A stretch of DNA of 64,000 nt from an uncultured Oscillospiraceae bacterium (GCA_947629955.1 CANRFT010000001.1:62001-126000), one strand, 5' to 3'. Shown: positions 33,224 to 42,759, counted from the stretch's first letter. Made by a program: numbers and translations. Notes: generated by a model not told the origin, from the letters alone.

Positions 33224-34548
33224 AACCCTATACCGTGGCCTTTATCTCCCTGGGCTGCGCCAAAAACCTCATCAACACCGAGCAGATGATGGCCCTGTGC
33301 CGGGATGCGGGCTACACCATCACCGGCGACCCGGACGGCGCCGACGTGGCGGTGCTGAACACCTGCGGCTTCATCGAGGCCGCCAAGAGCGAGGCCATCG
33401 ACAACATCCTGGAGCTGGCCGAGCTGAAAGCCCGGGGGCGGCTGAAAAAGCTGCTGGTGGCGGGCTGCCTGCCCCAGCGCTACCGGGAGGAGATCAAGAC
33501 CGACTTGCCCGAGGTGGACGGCCTGCTGGGTACCGGCAGCTACAACGATGTGGTGCCCGCCATCGAGGAGCTGATGGTGGGGGAGAGGCCGGAGATCTTC
33601 GGGGACATCCACCACACCTGGGACGGCGGCGAGCGCTGGGTCACCACGCCTCCCTATACTGCCTACCTCAAGATCGCCGAGGGCTGCTCCAACGGCTGCG
33701 CCTTCTGCGTCATCCCCCGCATCCGGGGACGCTACCGCAGCCGCCCCATGGCCGACCTGCTGGCTGAGGCGGAGGGACTGGCCCGCCGGGGCGTCAAGGA
33801 ACTGATCGTCATCGCCCAGGACATCACCCGGTACGGAGAGGACTTCAAGGACGGCACCTCGCTGGCGGGGCTGCTCCGTGAATTATGTAAACTGGACTTC
33901 CACTGGATCAGGCTCCACTACCTCTATCCCGAGGCGGTGACCGACGAGTTGATCCAGGTCATCGCGTCGGAGAAGAAGATCGTCCACTACCTGGACATCC
34001 CCATCCAGCACGCCAACGACGGCATTTTGAAAGCCATGCGCCGCCGCACGTCCAAGGAGGAGCTGCGGGCCCTGTTCGCCAGGCTCCGCTCCGCCATGCC
34101 CGACGTGGTCATCCGCACCTCCCTGATCTGCGGCCTCCCCGGCGAGGGGGAGGCGGAGTTCGAGGAGCTGTGCGATTTCCTGCGGGAGCAGAAGCTCCAG
34201 CGGGTGGGGGCCTTCCAGTTCTCCCCGGAGGAGGGCACCCTGGCCGCCGCCATGGAAGATCAAGTCGATCCGGAGATCGCCGCCCGGCGGGTGGAGTTGG
34301 TCACCGACCTCCAGTCCCGGATCATGGACGAGTACAACGAGGCCCGCCTGGGGACCTGCATGGAAGTGCTGTGCGAGGGCTTTGACGCCGACGGCGGCTG
34401 CTACGTGGGCCGCACCTACGCCGACTCGGTGGAGATCGACGGGCGGGTGTGTTTCACCGCCGCGGGGCTGGTGCCCGCCGGGGAATTTGTGTGGGTGCGG
34501 ATCACCGGCGTGTCCGACGGCGATCTCACCGGAGAAATCGAGGAGTGA
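33220..34548 (+). CDS. rimO: Ribosomal protein S12 methylthiotransferase RimO
   Basis: 442 aa. An N-terminal UPF0004 domain with three Cys (SLGCAKN, NTCGF, AGCLPQR) for the second cluster, a radical-SAM CxxxCxxC (EGCSNGCAFC), and a C-terminal TRAM domain (YVGRTYADSVEIDGRV). It methylthiolates an Asp of ribosomal protein S12. AAGGAGG precedes the ATG. It is translationally coupled to the XRE gene and lies 5 bases before pgsA. Confidence 0.95.
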   Translation: MKPYTVAFISLGCAKNLINTEQMMALCRDAGYTITGDPDGADVAVLNTCGFIEAAKSEAIDNILELAELKARGRLKKLLVAGCLPQRYREEIKTDLPEVDGLLGTGSYNDVVPAIEELMVGERPEIFGDIHHTWDGGERWVTTPPYTAYLKIAEGCSNGCAFCVIPRIRGRYRSRPMADLLAEAEGLARRGVKELIVIAQDITRYGEDFKDGTSLAGLLRELCKLDFHWIRLHYLYPEAVTDELIQVIASEKKIVHYLDIPIQHANDGILKAMRRRTSKEELRALFARLRSAMPDVVIRTSLICGLPGEGEAEFEELCDFLREQKLQRVGAFQFSPEEGTLAAAMEDQVDPEIAARRVELVTDLQSRIMDEYNEARLGTCMEVLCEGFDADGGCYVGRTYADSVEIDGRVCFTAAGLVPAGEFVWVRITGVSDGDLTGEIEE

Positions 34549-34553
34549 AGCGT

Positions 34554-35078
34554 ATGAATACCGCCAATAAACTGACCATGCTGCGGGTGATTTTGATCCC
34601 CGTATATGTGATCCTGTGGTACTGTGATTTCCCGGGGCACGTCTACGCCGCCCTGGCTGTGTTCGTGGTCGCCAGCATCACCGACTTTGTGGACGGCTAT
34701 GTGGCCCGGCACTATGATCAGGTCACCGACTTCGGCAAGTTCATGGACCCCCTGGCCGACAAGGTGCTGGTGGTCACCGCCATGATCTGCTTCTGCGCCC
34801 GGGGCCAGATGCCCGACTGGGCGGTGGCCATCGTCATCCTGCGGGAGTTCGCCGTGTCCGGCCTGCGGCTGGTGGCGGTGGACAACGGCCGGGTGGTGGC
34901 CGCCGGCTGGTCCGGCAAGGTCAAGACCGCCTCCACCATGGTGTGCCTGATTTTGATGCATTTCCCCATCCCTGCCGCCCTGAACTGGGCGTGCGTGGCC
35001 GTCATCGCCGCCACCACCCTGTACTCTGGGGTGGAGTACTTCGTGAAGAACCGGGACGTGCTCAACTGGAACAAGTGA
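34554..35078 (+). CDS. pgsA: CDP-diacylglycerol-glycerol-3-phosphate 3-phosphatidyltransferase
   Basis: 174 aa integral membrane enzyme making phosphatidylglycerol phosphate. The CDP-alcohol motif DGYVAR-x8-G-x3-D-x3-D (in DFVDGYVARHYDQVTDFGKF and MDPLADK) is complete. About five membrane segments. GAGGAG precedes the ATG. It follows rimO closely and ends in a strong terminator. Its product is the donor used by Lgt. Confidence 0.93.
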   Translation: MNTANKLTMLRVILIPVYVILWYCDFPGHVYAALAVFVVASITDFVDGYVARHYDQVTDFGKFMDPLADKVLVVTAMICFCARGQMPDWAVAIVILREFAVSGLRLVAVDNGRVVAAGWSGKVKTASTMVCLILMHFPIPAALNWACVAVIAATTLYSGVEYFVKNRDVLNWNK

Positions 35079-35092
35079 GTATGAGACGACAG

Positions 35093-35122
35093 GGCCGTCC
35101 GGCAGCCGCCGGACGGCCTTTT
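35093..35122 (+). terminator. Terminator after pgsA
   Basis: Perfect 11-bp stem GGCCGTCCGGC / GCCGGACGGCC followed by TTTT. Confidence 0.88.
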
Positions 35123-35130
35123 CCCTATGT

Positions 35131-35145
35131 GCAACCGCCGGTTGC
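35131..35145. promoter_or_regulatory. Possible operator for the XRE membrane protein
   Basis: Perfect 15-base palindrome GCAACCGCCGGTTGC, with a related CGCGGTTGG nearby at 35158-35166, about 45-95 bases upstream of the start codon. Confidence 0.4.
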
Positions 35146-35226
35146 GCGATTTCCAAGCGCGGTTGGTCGATTTTTCGGGGCCGGGATGGTATCATCGGGC
35201 CAGATATCTGAAAGGAGGGTGGTCTG

Positions 35227-35886
35227 ATGACCTTGGGCGAACGGATCTGCCGATACCGCACGGAGCGGGGGATGTCCCAAATAGAAGTGGCGGAGCGGCT
35301 GGACGTGTCCCGGCAGTCGGTCTCGAAGTGGGAGACCGACAGTGCGGTGCCCGACCTGGACAAGCTGGTGAAGCTCAGCGAGCTGTTCGGCGTGACCCTG
35401 GACGAGCTGGTGAAAGGGGAGGGGCCCGCCGCCCCGGAGGAGAAGGCCGCCCCCGCTTCGGAGGCACCCGCCCCGGAGGTGAAGATCGTCCGGGCGGGGC
35501 CCCCTGTCCGGGTCGTTGTGGGCGCGGCGCTGCTGGCGGCGGGGCTGCTGGGAGGTATCTTCCTGTTTGTGCTGCGCCCCGCGCTTGGGCTGACGTGTCT
35601 GCCGCTGGTGGTGTGCGGCGTCATCTGTCTGGTGGTCCGGAAAAACGCCGGACTGATCTGCGGCTGGATCCTGTACGGGCTGTGGCTGGTGCTCCGCGGC
35701 GGAGCCATGTTCCGGGGGATCTCCACGCCGCTGTGGGTCTTCCGGTATCTGAGCCTCGCGATGGAAGAAAGCCAGCGCACCTATTATCTCTATGCGCTTA
35801 TCATGGCGGCGGAGATCGTCCTGTTCGCCGTGCTGGCGGCGGTCACCGTTTACCGGATCTGCCGTGCGGCGCGGGAGAGAAGATAG
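35227..35886 (+). CDS. XRE regulator with C-terminal membrane helices
   Basis: 219 aa. An N-terminal helix-turn-helix (GERICRYRTERGMSQIEVAERLDVSRQSVSKWET, 4-37) of the common Firmicutes XRE type. An Ala/Pro linker (about 68-92) follows, then four or so hydrophobic helices (VVVGAALLAAGLLGGIFLFVL onward). It may be a membrane-tethered regulator. AAGGAGGG precedes the ATG. The signal is unknown. Confidence 0.88.
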   Translation: MTLGERICRYRTERGMSQIEVAERLDVSRQSVSKWETDSAVPDLDKLVKLSELFGVTLDELVKGEGPAAPEEKAAPASEAPAPEVKIVRAGPPVRVVVGAALLAAGLLGGIFLFVLRPALGLTCLPLVVCGVICLVVRKNAGLICGWILYGLWLVLRGGAMFRGISTPLWVFRYLSLAMEESQRTYYLYALIMAAEIVLFAVLAAVTVYRICRAARERR

Positions 35887-35941
35887 GGGCCGGTGCCACG
35901 GCGGCCCGCCGCCGCGTCTGCGGAACAGAGCGCGTCCGATG

Positions 35942-35982
35942 AAAAAGCGAAGCGGCGCCGTGAGAGCGGCGCCGCTTCGCTT
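35942..35982 (-). terminator. Terminator after the four-helix membrane gene
   Basis: Perfect 15-bp stem (35945-35959 / 35968-35982), with a T run on the minus strand. Confidence 0.85.
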
Positions 35983-36050
35983 GATGTATCCGTTTTTCGC
36001 CGGACCGGTCATTCCCGGCGGCGCGGGGCGTTGGGCCCCGGAGAGGGAGC

Positions 36051-36539
36051 TCAGTGCTGCTGATGCTCGGCGGTGAACTTGCCGAGACCGGAGACCGCCA
36101 TGGAGAGGGGCATGAAGATAAGTACGCAGACATAAGCGGTGATCAGCATGGCGGGGAGCGCGGAGATATACGCCATGGGGAAGGCGCTCAGGCTGCCCTG
36201 GCCGGCCAGCTGGGCGAACAGGAGGCCGAAGAAGGTCATGCCGGCGGTCATGAGAACGGTGAGGATGATGGTGATAACGGCGGCTACGGCAAAGAACTGG
36301 GGGAACTCCATGGGGTTCTTTCTGGGGGCGATCTTGCCGCCCACGGCCCCGGCGATCTTCTGGATGGGGATGATGAAGCCCAGGATCTCCACCAGGACGA
36401 AGCCGATCAGACACATGGGGATGAAGGTGAGGTCGAATTTCGTGTTGGGATTGGTGAGGGTGGAGACCAGGTTCATGATGACGGCCAGGGGGACGTTGAA
36501 CACAAGGTTCTGGATGATGAGCATTTTCTTGGGGGGCAT
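36051..36539 (-). CDS. Small integral membrane protein
   Basis: 162 aa with four membrane helices (FNVPLAVIMNLVSTL, IPMCLIGFVLVEILGFIIPI, FFAVAAVITIILTVLMTAGM, AMLITAYVCVLIFMPLSMA). Basic residues lie at both cytosolic ends, and it ends TAEHQQH. No enzyme motif is visible. I have no firm family; it may be a DUF2798-like or transporter-accessory protein. GAGGAG lies 9 bases before the ATG. It is monocistronic with its own terminator. Confidence 0.8.
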   Translation of the reverse strand: MPPKKMLIIQNLVFNVPLAVIMNLVSTLTNPNTKFDLTFIPMCLIGFVLVEILGFIIPIQKIAGAVGGKIAPRKNPMEFPQFFAVAAVITIILTVLMTAGMTFFGLLFAQLAGQGSLSAFPMAYISALPAMLITAYVCVLIFMPLSMAVSGLGKFTAEHQQH

Positions 36540-36764
36540 AACAAGACTCCTCTCTCTTGATTTGACAAGCGTGGCCGGTGGGATAACGCCCGGCCGGTCC
36601 GGCGCGGCAGGGAGCCGCGGCGCCCGGAGCCGACAGGGCCGCCGGGCGGACCGTCACTCGCCGATAGCCGTATTATACCATAGATTCGCTGAAGTGCAAA
36701 TGTGATTTTGGGTATTTTTGAATTTTTTTTGGAAGCGGGCGAAAGCGGATTTGCGAAAATCACC

Positions 36765-36804
36765 AAAAGCGGGCGCCCTCCCGGCCGGGAGGGCGCCCGC
36801 TTTT
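36765..36804 (-). terminator. Terminator after the giant SLH protein
   Basis: A 40-base perfect palindrome AAAAGCGGGCGCCCTCCCGG plus its complement, with A/T flanks on both sides. Confidence 0.9.
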
Positions 36805-36828
36805 CATTTTGCCCGGCAGGCCGGGCGC

Positions 36829-39800
36829 TCAGAGCAGATCGTACTTGTCACACAGACGGTAGAACACGGCGGCCATCTCGCAGCGCTGGGCGTTGACGCC
36901 CGGATTCAGCCTGCCGTCGCTGCCGGTGATGATGCCGTTCTCCACGGCCCAGCGCATGGAGGCCAGCGCCCAGTCGCTGACGGAGCCGGCGTCGCGGAAG
37001 TCCTTCAGGTCGGTGTCGCCGCCGGAGGCCGCATAGCCCCGGTATCTGGCGTAGCGCTGGAGGAAGGTGACCAGCTGTTCCCGGGTGACGGCCGCGTCAG
37101 GGGAGAAATTCCCGCTGCCGTCGCCTGTGACGATGCCATTGGCGTCCGCCCATTTCACCGCGTCGGTGTACCACTCGTTCTCAGGGACATCCTGGAAGGA
37201 GCCGGCCTTGTTCACCACCGGCTGGCCGGACATCCGCCAAAGGATGGTGACCACCTGGGCGCGGGTGGCAAGTCCGGTGGGGTCGAACAGGCCGTCGCTG
37301 CCGTTCATCAGCCCGTTGTGGTAGACGAACTGCACGGCGTCAAAATACCAGACGCCCTTGGCCACGTCGGGGAAGACGGCGTAGGAGGGGTCCTTGGCGC
37401 CGCAGCGGGTGCAGACGCCCTCCTGATAGTCGTGGGCCGCGGGAATGACGCGGATATCCCACTCGCCGCAGACGGCGCACACGCCGATCTCCTCGCCGTC
37501 CTGGGTGCAGGTGGCCGCGTGGGTCACCCGGTAGTTCTCAAAGCTGTGCCCCGTGGCGGGGATGGTGCGGACGTCCACCTTGTCACAGGTGGAGCAGAAG
37601 CCTACCTCCTCGCCGTCCTGGGTGCAGGTGGCCTTATGGGTGACCCGGTACCCGCTGATGGTGTGGGGCACGGTGGGGAGGATCTCTACGGCCTTCACGT
37701 CCTGGCCGCAGTCGTTGCAGTGGAGGCCGGCCACGGTCCCGGTCTCCTTGCAGGTGGGGGCCTTGTCCGTGCCGATGGGGACGGTATTCCGGTGGGCGCA
37801 GGCCTCGGGGGTCACGGTGGTCTGGCCCGCGCCGCTCTGGTCCTCCTTGATGGCGGCGGGGACGAAGGTCACGTTGAGGATGTCGTTCTGGTCCACCACG
37901 TCGGCGCTGTTCAGGGTGAAGGAGTAGGTGCCGGTGCGCTGGTCCAGGGCGATCTTGTTGGCGTCGATGTGCTTCGTGCCGCCGTAGGTGACGGTGTCCA
38001 GCACATAGCCGGGCTCGGGCTTCAGGGTGAAGGTGTGGCTGCTGTTGGAGCCGCTGCCGAACTGGACGAGGCCGTTGGCGCCCACGGCCTTCTTGCCGTT
38101 CACCAGCACCTCGCCGTTGCCGTCGGTGGCCACCACCACGTTTCTGGTCATCTCATAGCTGTCGTGCCCCACCTTGGCGGGGTCCAGGGCCACGATCTCA
38201 AAGGGGGAGAAGGAGTCGCAGATGATCACCAGGCCGTAGGGGGTGGGGGTGACCTTCAGCTCCTGCACGCCGGTGATCTCGCCGGTGTGCTCGTGATCGA
38301 TGGTGCAGGAGCCCTCCTCGTCCCGGGTGAAGTGGTAGGCCCGGATCACGTGGTCCTTCAGGTTCTCGTAGGTGATCCCCGCGGGGTAGCCGATGGACAC
38401 CCGGAGGGACTGGCCGGGCTCCAGCACCATCATCTTGCAGATGCGGGTGAAGCTGATCTCATACATCAGCTTTTCCTGGATGGCGGAGGGGTCCACATGG
38501 GCCTTGCTCTCCAGGGCCTCGGTGACTTCCTGGGACTTGGGGCGGCTCTTGCTGATGTCCTCCACGGTGAGGGTCAGCTTGCCGTTGTAGCCGTTCTTGC
38601 TCATCTTGCTGTCCAGGTCGGACAGGGACTGCTGGCTGCCGTCGGTCCCCTGGACCTTGATTTTATCCAGGTCCAGATCGTCGGGGTTGTCCAGCAGGAA
38701 GGGCCGGCCCCACAGGTTCCAGTCGATGCCCTGGCTGCGGTAGCAGATGGGGCAGTAGGGGGTGGCCATGATCGTGCCCCACTCGTTGGGCCGCTTGCCG
38801 GAGCGGCTGCCCGCCAGCCCCTCGATCTGGAAGGTGTACAGGGTCAGGTCGTCGGACCAGTCGGTGCTGGCGGCGAAGTCGAAGCTGACGCCGTCCACCG
38901 GGCAGACGCCCAGGGTGTGGGTGTGCTTTTCGGTGCAGGCCCAGTGCCACTCCAGCAGGGAGGAGTCCACATAGTGCTTCTGCCATTTCACCTTCCCGTT
39001 GCTGCTTCTCACGCAGTCGGTGTGGTCCGGGTCGAAGTTCACGGTGCCCGCCAGATCCACCTGGATGGTGTCGTAGTCCTGGTCGGGCTGCCAGGTGGTG
39101 TAGCTGACCCGGATGGCCTCGCCGTTGATGGAGGTGTCGGGCTCGCTCCACTTGTCGGCGGCCGGGGCCTTGGCGGGGGCGTACAGGCTGTCGTCAAAGA
39201 GGACCTGCATCCGGTAGGTCTGGCCGATGTGGTTCTGGGTGTTGGCGGCGGGGTACTGGGACTTCACATAGGGGGCCGCCTCGTACTCGGACTGGGGGTT
39301 GTAGAGCAGGCCGGTCTCGGCGATGATGTCGGTGCCGTCCCCGTGGTAGAAGCCCTGCTCGCCGTTGGAGTTGGTCAGGCCGTTCTTCCCGCTTTCGGGT
39401 TTCTCATACCAGGTCTCGTATCCCTCGGGGGGCGTGGTGGTGAGGGCGTACTCCACATACTCACAGGTGGGGGTGACCATCCGCAGGCAGGTGTCGGTGT
39501 CCTGGAAATACTCGTTCCGGCCGTCCAGGATGACGGTGTTGGCCTTGCAGTAGTACCAGTCCTGCATCACGTGGGCGGTGCCGTCGGCGTGGTGGTCATA
39601 CATCTTGATGAGCAGGTACACGCCGTTCTCATTGGCCGCCCGCTCCATGCCCTTGCCGTTGAAGTCCACGGTGAACACGCCGGCGGCGGTGCCCTCCATC
39701 ACGCCGCCGGCGGAGTAGGACACATGCAGGCCCACCGGGTCGGAGTAGACGTTCTCCCCGTTGAAGGAGGCCAGCTCGATGTCGGGGTATTTGAACTCGA

Positions 39801-40812
39801 TGCCGTCGCTGGACACCACGCCGGAGGGCTGCCAGTTCCGGCCGATCACGTCCTGGCCCGCCAGCAGATAGGTGTCATGCTCGGCCCCGTCCACGCCGGG
39901 GGTCTCGGGGGGCTTGATGTTGCCCTGCCGGTCCAGGCGGATGGGGTCGTCCCAGGTGGCGTCCACGGCGTACCACTTGCCGCCGATCTGCACGGCGTTC
40001 CATATGTGGGGCTCCGGGTCGTCGCCGGAGGTCTGCATCCCGTGGACCAGCACGCAGGGGATGCCCAGCTGACCCAGGATCAGCTGCATGGAGCGGGAAT
40101 AGCTCTCGCACACGCCCTCGTGGGTGACCAGGGCGTAGACGGTGCGGATGTACCTGGCGGCGTCGGCGGAGGAGCAGTCGATCTCATAGCGGTAGCTGAT
40201 GGCGTGGGTGACGGCGTCGTGGACGTACTGGACCTGCCGGGCGGCGTAGTCCTCGGCGGACATATTGCTCCGGCTGATGGCCCTGGCCCCGTCCACGATC
40301 TTCTTGACGGCGGCGTTCAGCGCGGCGCTCCTGGCGTCCACGTCGGCGATGGCCTCGCCGTCCAGGTGGTAATAGTTGGCGCGGCCGGCGCCCATGTAGG
40401 CGTGGAGGAGGCCGGAGGCGTCGGCGGTGACCCGGAAGGACAGGTAGGAGGAGTCCACATACCAGGCGTCGGGGTGCTCCAGGTCGAAGGCGTCCTTGGC
40501 GGCGGCGAAGTCGTTGAAGAGGGTGCGGTTGCCGCTCCGGTAGGCCTGGATGGCGGCCTGGCTGACGGTGGCGTACTGGTCGGCGGCGCCGGGGATGCCC
40601 GAGCCGGCCAGGTCGAAGCCGGTCCGGCCGTCCTTCATCATGCCGGAGTCGTACATTTTGACCAGCGCGTCGTAAATGGCCCTGCCCTGGGCGGTGAGCT
40701 GGCCGGAGAACCAGCGGTCGGCCGGGCCGGCGGCGGAGACCGGCGCGGGCAGGGCCAGCAGGGGCAGCAGCAGGGCGAGTGCCAGGAGGATACTGAGAAG
40801 CTTGCGTTTCAT
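36829..40812 (-). CDS. Surface transglutaminase-like protein with cysteine repeats and SLH anchor
   Basis: 1327 aa. Signal peptide ending PVSAA. Residues about 150-290 hold a transglutaminase-like domain with the triad Cys (THEGVCESYSRSM), His (EPHIWNAVQ) and Asp (WYAVDATWDDP). The long middle part is beta-rich. At about 1020-1140 there are three copies of a repeat (ATCTQDGEEVGFCSTC type, each with CxxC and IPATGH) that may bind zinc. Three SLH repeats end the protein (FPDVAKGVWYFDAVQFV onward). It probably modifies or cross-links extracellular protein at the wall. Confidence 0.88.
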   Translation of the reverse strand: MKRKLLSILLALALLLPLLALPAPVSAAGPADRWFSGQLTAQGRAIYDALVKMYDSGMMKDGRTGFDLAGSGIPGAADQYATVSQAAIQAYRSGNRTLFNDFAAAKDAFDLEHPDAWYVDSSYLSFRVTADASGLLHAYMGAGRANYYHLDGEAIADVDARSAALNAAVKKIVDGARAISRSNMSAEDYAARQVQYVHDAVTHAISYRYEIDCSSADAARYIRTVYALVTHEGVCESYSRSMQLILGQLGIPCVLVHGMQTSGDDPEPHIWNAVQIGGKWYAVDATWDDPIRLDRQGNIKPPETPGVDGAEHDTYLLAGQDVIGRNWQPSGVVSSDGIEFKYPDIELASFNGENVYSDPVGLHVSYSAGGVMEGTAAGVFTVDFNGKGMERAANENGVYLLIKMYDHHADGTAHVMQDWYYCKANTVILDGRNEYFQDTDTCLRMVTPTCEYVEYALTTTPPEGYETWYEKPESGKNGLTNSNGEQGFYHGDGTDIIAETGLLYNPQSEYEAAPYVKSQYPAANTQNHIGQTYRMQVLFDDSLYAPAKAPAADKWSEPDTSINGEAIRVSYTTWQPDQDYDTIQVDLAGTVNFDPDHTDCVRSSNGKVKWQKHYVDSSLLEWHWACTEKHTHTLGVCPVDGVSFDFAASTDWSDDLTLYTFQIEGLAGSRSGKRPNEWGTIMATPYCPICYRSQGIDWNLWGRPFLLDNPDDLDLDKIKVQGTDGSQQSLSDLDSKMSKNGYNGKLTLTVEDISKSRPKSQEVTEALESKAHVDPSAIQEKLMYEISFTRICKMMVLEPGQSLRVSIGYPAGITYENLKDHVIRAYHFTRDEEGSCTIDHEHTGEITGVQELKVTPTPYGLVIICDSFSPFEIVALDPAKVGHDSYEMTRNVVVATDGNGEVLVNGKKAVGANGLVQFGSGSNSSHTFTLKPEPGYVLDTVTYGGTKHIDANKIALDQRTGTYSFTLNSADVVDQNDILNVTFVPAAIKEDQSGAGQTTVTPEACAHRNTVPIGTDKAPTCKETGTVAGLHCNDCGQDVKAVEILPTVPHTISGYRVTHKATCTQDGEEVGFCSTCDKVDVRTIPATGHSFENYRVTHAATCTQDGEEIGVCAVCGEWDIRVIPAAHDYQEGVCTRCGAKDPSYAVFPDVAKGVWYFDAVQFVYHNGLMNGSDGLFDPTGLATRAQVVTILWRMSGQPVVNKAGSFQDVPENEWYTDAVKWADANGIVTGDGSGNFSPDAAVTREQLVTFLQRYARYRGYAASGGDTDLKDFRDAGSVSDWALASMRWAVENGIITGSDGRLNPGVNAQRCEMAAVFYRLCDKYDLL

Positions 40813-40896
40813 TGGTAAGGACCACCTTTCTGTATTGGGTCGGTTTGCAGGAACGGAAAAGACAGGGGAGAGGCCGGCGGACGCGGGGAGGACCGC

Positions 40897-41295
40897 TCAG
40901 CCCCCGCGGGTCTTCTGGGAGCTGACGTATCTGGTCACCAGCTCATCGGGCATGTTCGCCGCGGTGGACACCAGATAGCCCCGGGTCCACAGTTGGGGAC
41001 ACTTGCCCCGGAGGTACTCCCGCTTCAGCGCCGGGCCGGTCTGACGCTTGATGAGCCGCATGATGTCGGCCGGGCCCAGGTCGGGGGGCGCGGAGACGAA
41101 CAGATGGCAGTAGTCCGCCCGGCACTCCATGTCCAGGATATCGATGCCGTTCTGAGCGCAGATTTGGGTGACCAGCTCCTTGAAGCGGGTCTCCAGACCA
41201 TCGATCAAAAACACCTTTCTCCGATAGCGCGGACAGAACACAAAATGGTATCGGACCATGGAGAGGACGGACGGGTTTTTTACTTGATCCTTCAT
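40897..41295 (-). CDS. tnpA: IS200/IS605-type transposase TnpA, probably defective
   Basis: 132 aa. The start, with VRYHFVFCPRYRRKVF, and the C-terminal WTRGYLVSTAANM with Tyr in VTRYVSSQ match the single-strand Y1 transposases. The HUH metal motif, normally HVH in DHVHLL, reads DYCHLF here, so the first His is Tyr. That should weaken or abolish cleavage. The start codon lies directly beside the subterminal hairpin at 41296-41322, and no ribosome site is seen. Confidence 0.85.
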   Translation of the reverse strand: MKDQVKNPSVLSMVRYHFVFCPRYRRKVFLIDGLETRFKELVTQICAQNGIDILDMECRADYCHLFVSAPPDLGPADIMRLIKRQTGPALKREYLRGKCPQLWTRGYLVSTAANMPDELVTRYVSSQKTRGG

Positions 41296-41322
41296 GTATC
41301 TATTTTATCATAAAACAGATAC
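40897..41322 (-). mobile_element. IS200-like insertion sequence (right limit from hairpin)
   Basis: It comprises tnpA and, outside its start, an imperfect palindrome (GTATCTATTTTA / TAAAACAGATAC, 41296-41322) typical of IS200/IS605 left ends. The other end could not be fixed. No tnpB is present. Confidence 0.6.
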
Positions 41323-41418
41323 AAATGCAAGCGTTATTTGCGCCGGCGGGCAAAAAATTTCCCGGCAAAAGGACGAAAAAAACGCCCCTTTTTCGGGTAA
41401 ACTTCACCAATATCCCGC

Positions 41419-41447
41419 TTGCATTTTTGTGCGGTTCGCTTTAGAAT
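41419..41447 (+). promoter_or_regulatory. Promoter for the antiporter
   Basis: TTGCAT (41419-41424), 17-base spacer, TAGAAT (41442-41447). Confidence 0.65.
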
Positions 41448-41475
41448 GGCTGGGAATCAAGAAAGAGGTGTCATT

Positions 41476-42759
41476 ATGCAGATCCTGATACAGTTGGCCG
41501 TGTCCCTGGTGGGCGGGCTGCTGATGACCCGGCTGGCAAAGGTGCTCCATCTGCCCGACGTCACCGCCTATCTGGTGGCCGGGCTGCTGTTGGGGCCGTT
41601 TTTTATCGGCGGGCTGCACTTTTTCAATATCGGCTTCAACTCCCTGGAGGAGGTGGAGGGCCTGGACCTGATCTCCCAGGTGGCCCTGGGCTTCATTGCC
41701 TTCACCATCGGCAACGAGTTCCGCCTGTCCCAGCTGAAGCAGATGGGGAAGCAGGCCATCACCGTGGGCATTTTGCAGGCGGTGGTCACGACGGTCCTGG
41801 TGGATATCGCCCTGGTCGCCCTCCACTTTATCGATCCGGAGCTGATCTCCATCTCCTCCGCCATCACTCTGGGCGCCATCGCGGCCGCCACCGCCCCCGC
41901 CGCCACCCTGATGGTGGTGCGCCAGTACAAGGCCGAGGGCCCCATGACCAGCCTGCTGCTGCTGGTGGTGGCCATCGACGACGCGGTGGGCCTCATGCTG
42001 TTCTCCGCCTCCTTTGACATCGCCGTCGCCCTGGAGAGCGGCCAGTTCAGCCTGGTGGTGCTCATCCTGGAGCCCCTCATCGAGATCGCGCTCTCTCTGG
42101 CCCTGGGCTCCTTTGTGGGCTGGCTGCTGTTCCGGCTGGAGAAGTACTTCCACTCCCGCAGCAAGCGCCTGTCCATCTCCATCGCCTTTGTGGTCTTTAC
42201 CGTGGGCCTGTCCATGGCGGAGTTCGAGATCGGCGGCGTCCACTGCGGCTTCAGCCTGCTGCTGGTGTGCATGATGACCGGCACCGTGTTCTGCAACATC
42301 TGCGACTTCTCCGAGGAGCTGATGGAGCGGGTGGACGGCTGGACGGCCCCGGTGCTGGCCCTGTTCTTCGTGCTGTCCGGCGCGGGGCTGGACCTGCGCA
42401 TCCTGTCCAACCCGATGGTGCTGCTCATCGGAGTGGTGTATATCATCGCCCGCTCTCTGGGCAAGTACTTCGGCGCCTACTCCAGCTGCGCCCTCACCCA
42501 CTGTTCGCCCAGCATCACCAAACACCTGGGCATCACCCTGCTGCCCCAGGCCGGCGTGGCCCTGGGCATGGCCCTCACCGCCACCAAGCTGTCCGACGGC
42601 GCGGTGGTCCGCAACGTGGTCCTGTTCTCGGTGCTGGTGTATGAGCTGGTCGGCCCCGCCCTCACCAAGCGGGCCCTGGTGGCCGCCGGCGAGATCCAGG
42701 CCGAGGGCCGCACCAGCGCCCGCCGGAAGAACAAGGGCAAAGCCCAGCCCGCCGCCTGA
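41476..42759 (+). CDS. Cation:proton antiporter (CPA2 / KefB-like)
   Basis: 427 aa with about 12 membrane helices. LPDVTAYLVAGLLLGP and the core AAATAPAATLMVVRQYKAEGP and LLLVVAIDDAVGLMLF (with the paired Asp used for ion exchange) place it in the Na+/H+ or K+/H+ exchanger group. No RCK/TrkA domain follows, so it is the short form. The Arg/Lys-rich tail (TSARRKNKGKAQPAA) is cytosolic. AAAGAGGTG precedes the ATG. Confidence 0.92.
   Translation: MQILIQLAVSLVGGLLMTRLAKVLHLPDVTAYLVAGLLLGPFFIGGLHFFNIGFNSLEEVEGLDLISQVALGFIAFTIGNEFRLSQLKQMGKQAITVGILQAVVTTVLVDIALVALHFIDPELISISSAITLGAIAAATAPAATLMVVRQYKAEGPMTSLLLLVVAIDDAVGLMLFSASFDIAVALESGQFSLVVLILEPLIEIALSLALGSFVGWLLFRLEKYFHSRSKRLSISIAFVVFTVGLSMAEFEIGGVHCGFSLLLVCMMTGTVFCNICDFSEELMERVDGWTAPVLALFFVLSGAGLDLRILSNPMVLLIGVVYIIARSLGKYFGAYSSCALTHCSPSITKHLGITLLPQAGVALGMALTATKLSDGAVVRNVVLFSVLVYELVGPALTKRALVAAGEIQAEGRTSARRKNKGKAQPAA

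Noticed and set aside
36718..40818. 1366-codon open frame on the plus strand over the SLH transglutaminase gene
   Set aside because: Low-complexity Gly/Val/His product, no start signals, and an obvious real gene with signal peptide and SLH repeats on the minus strand.
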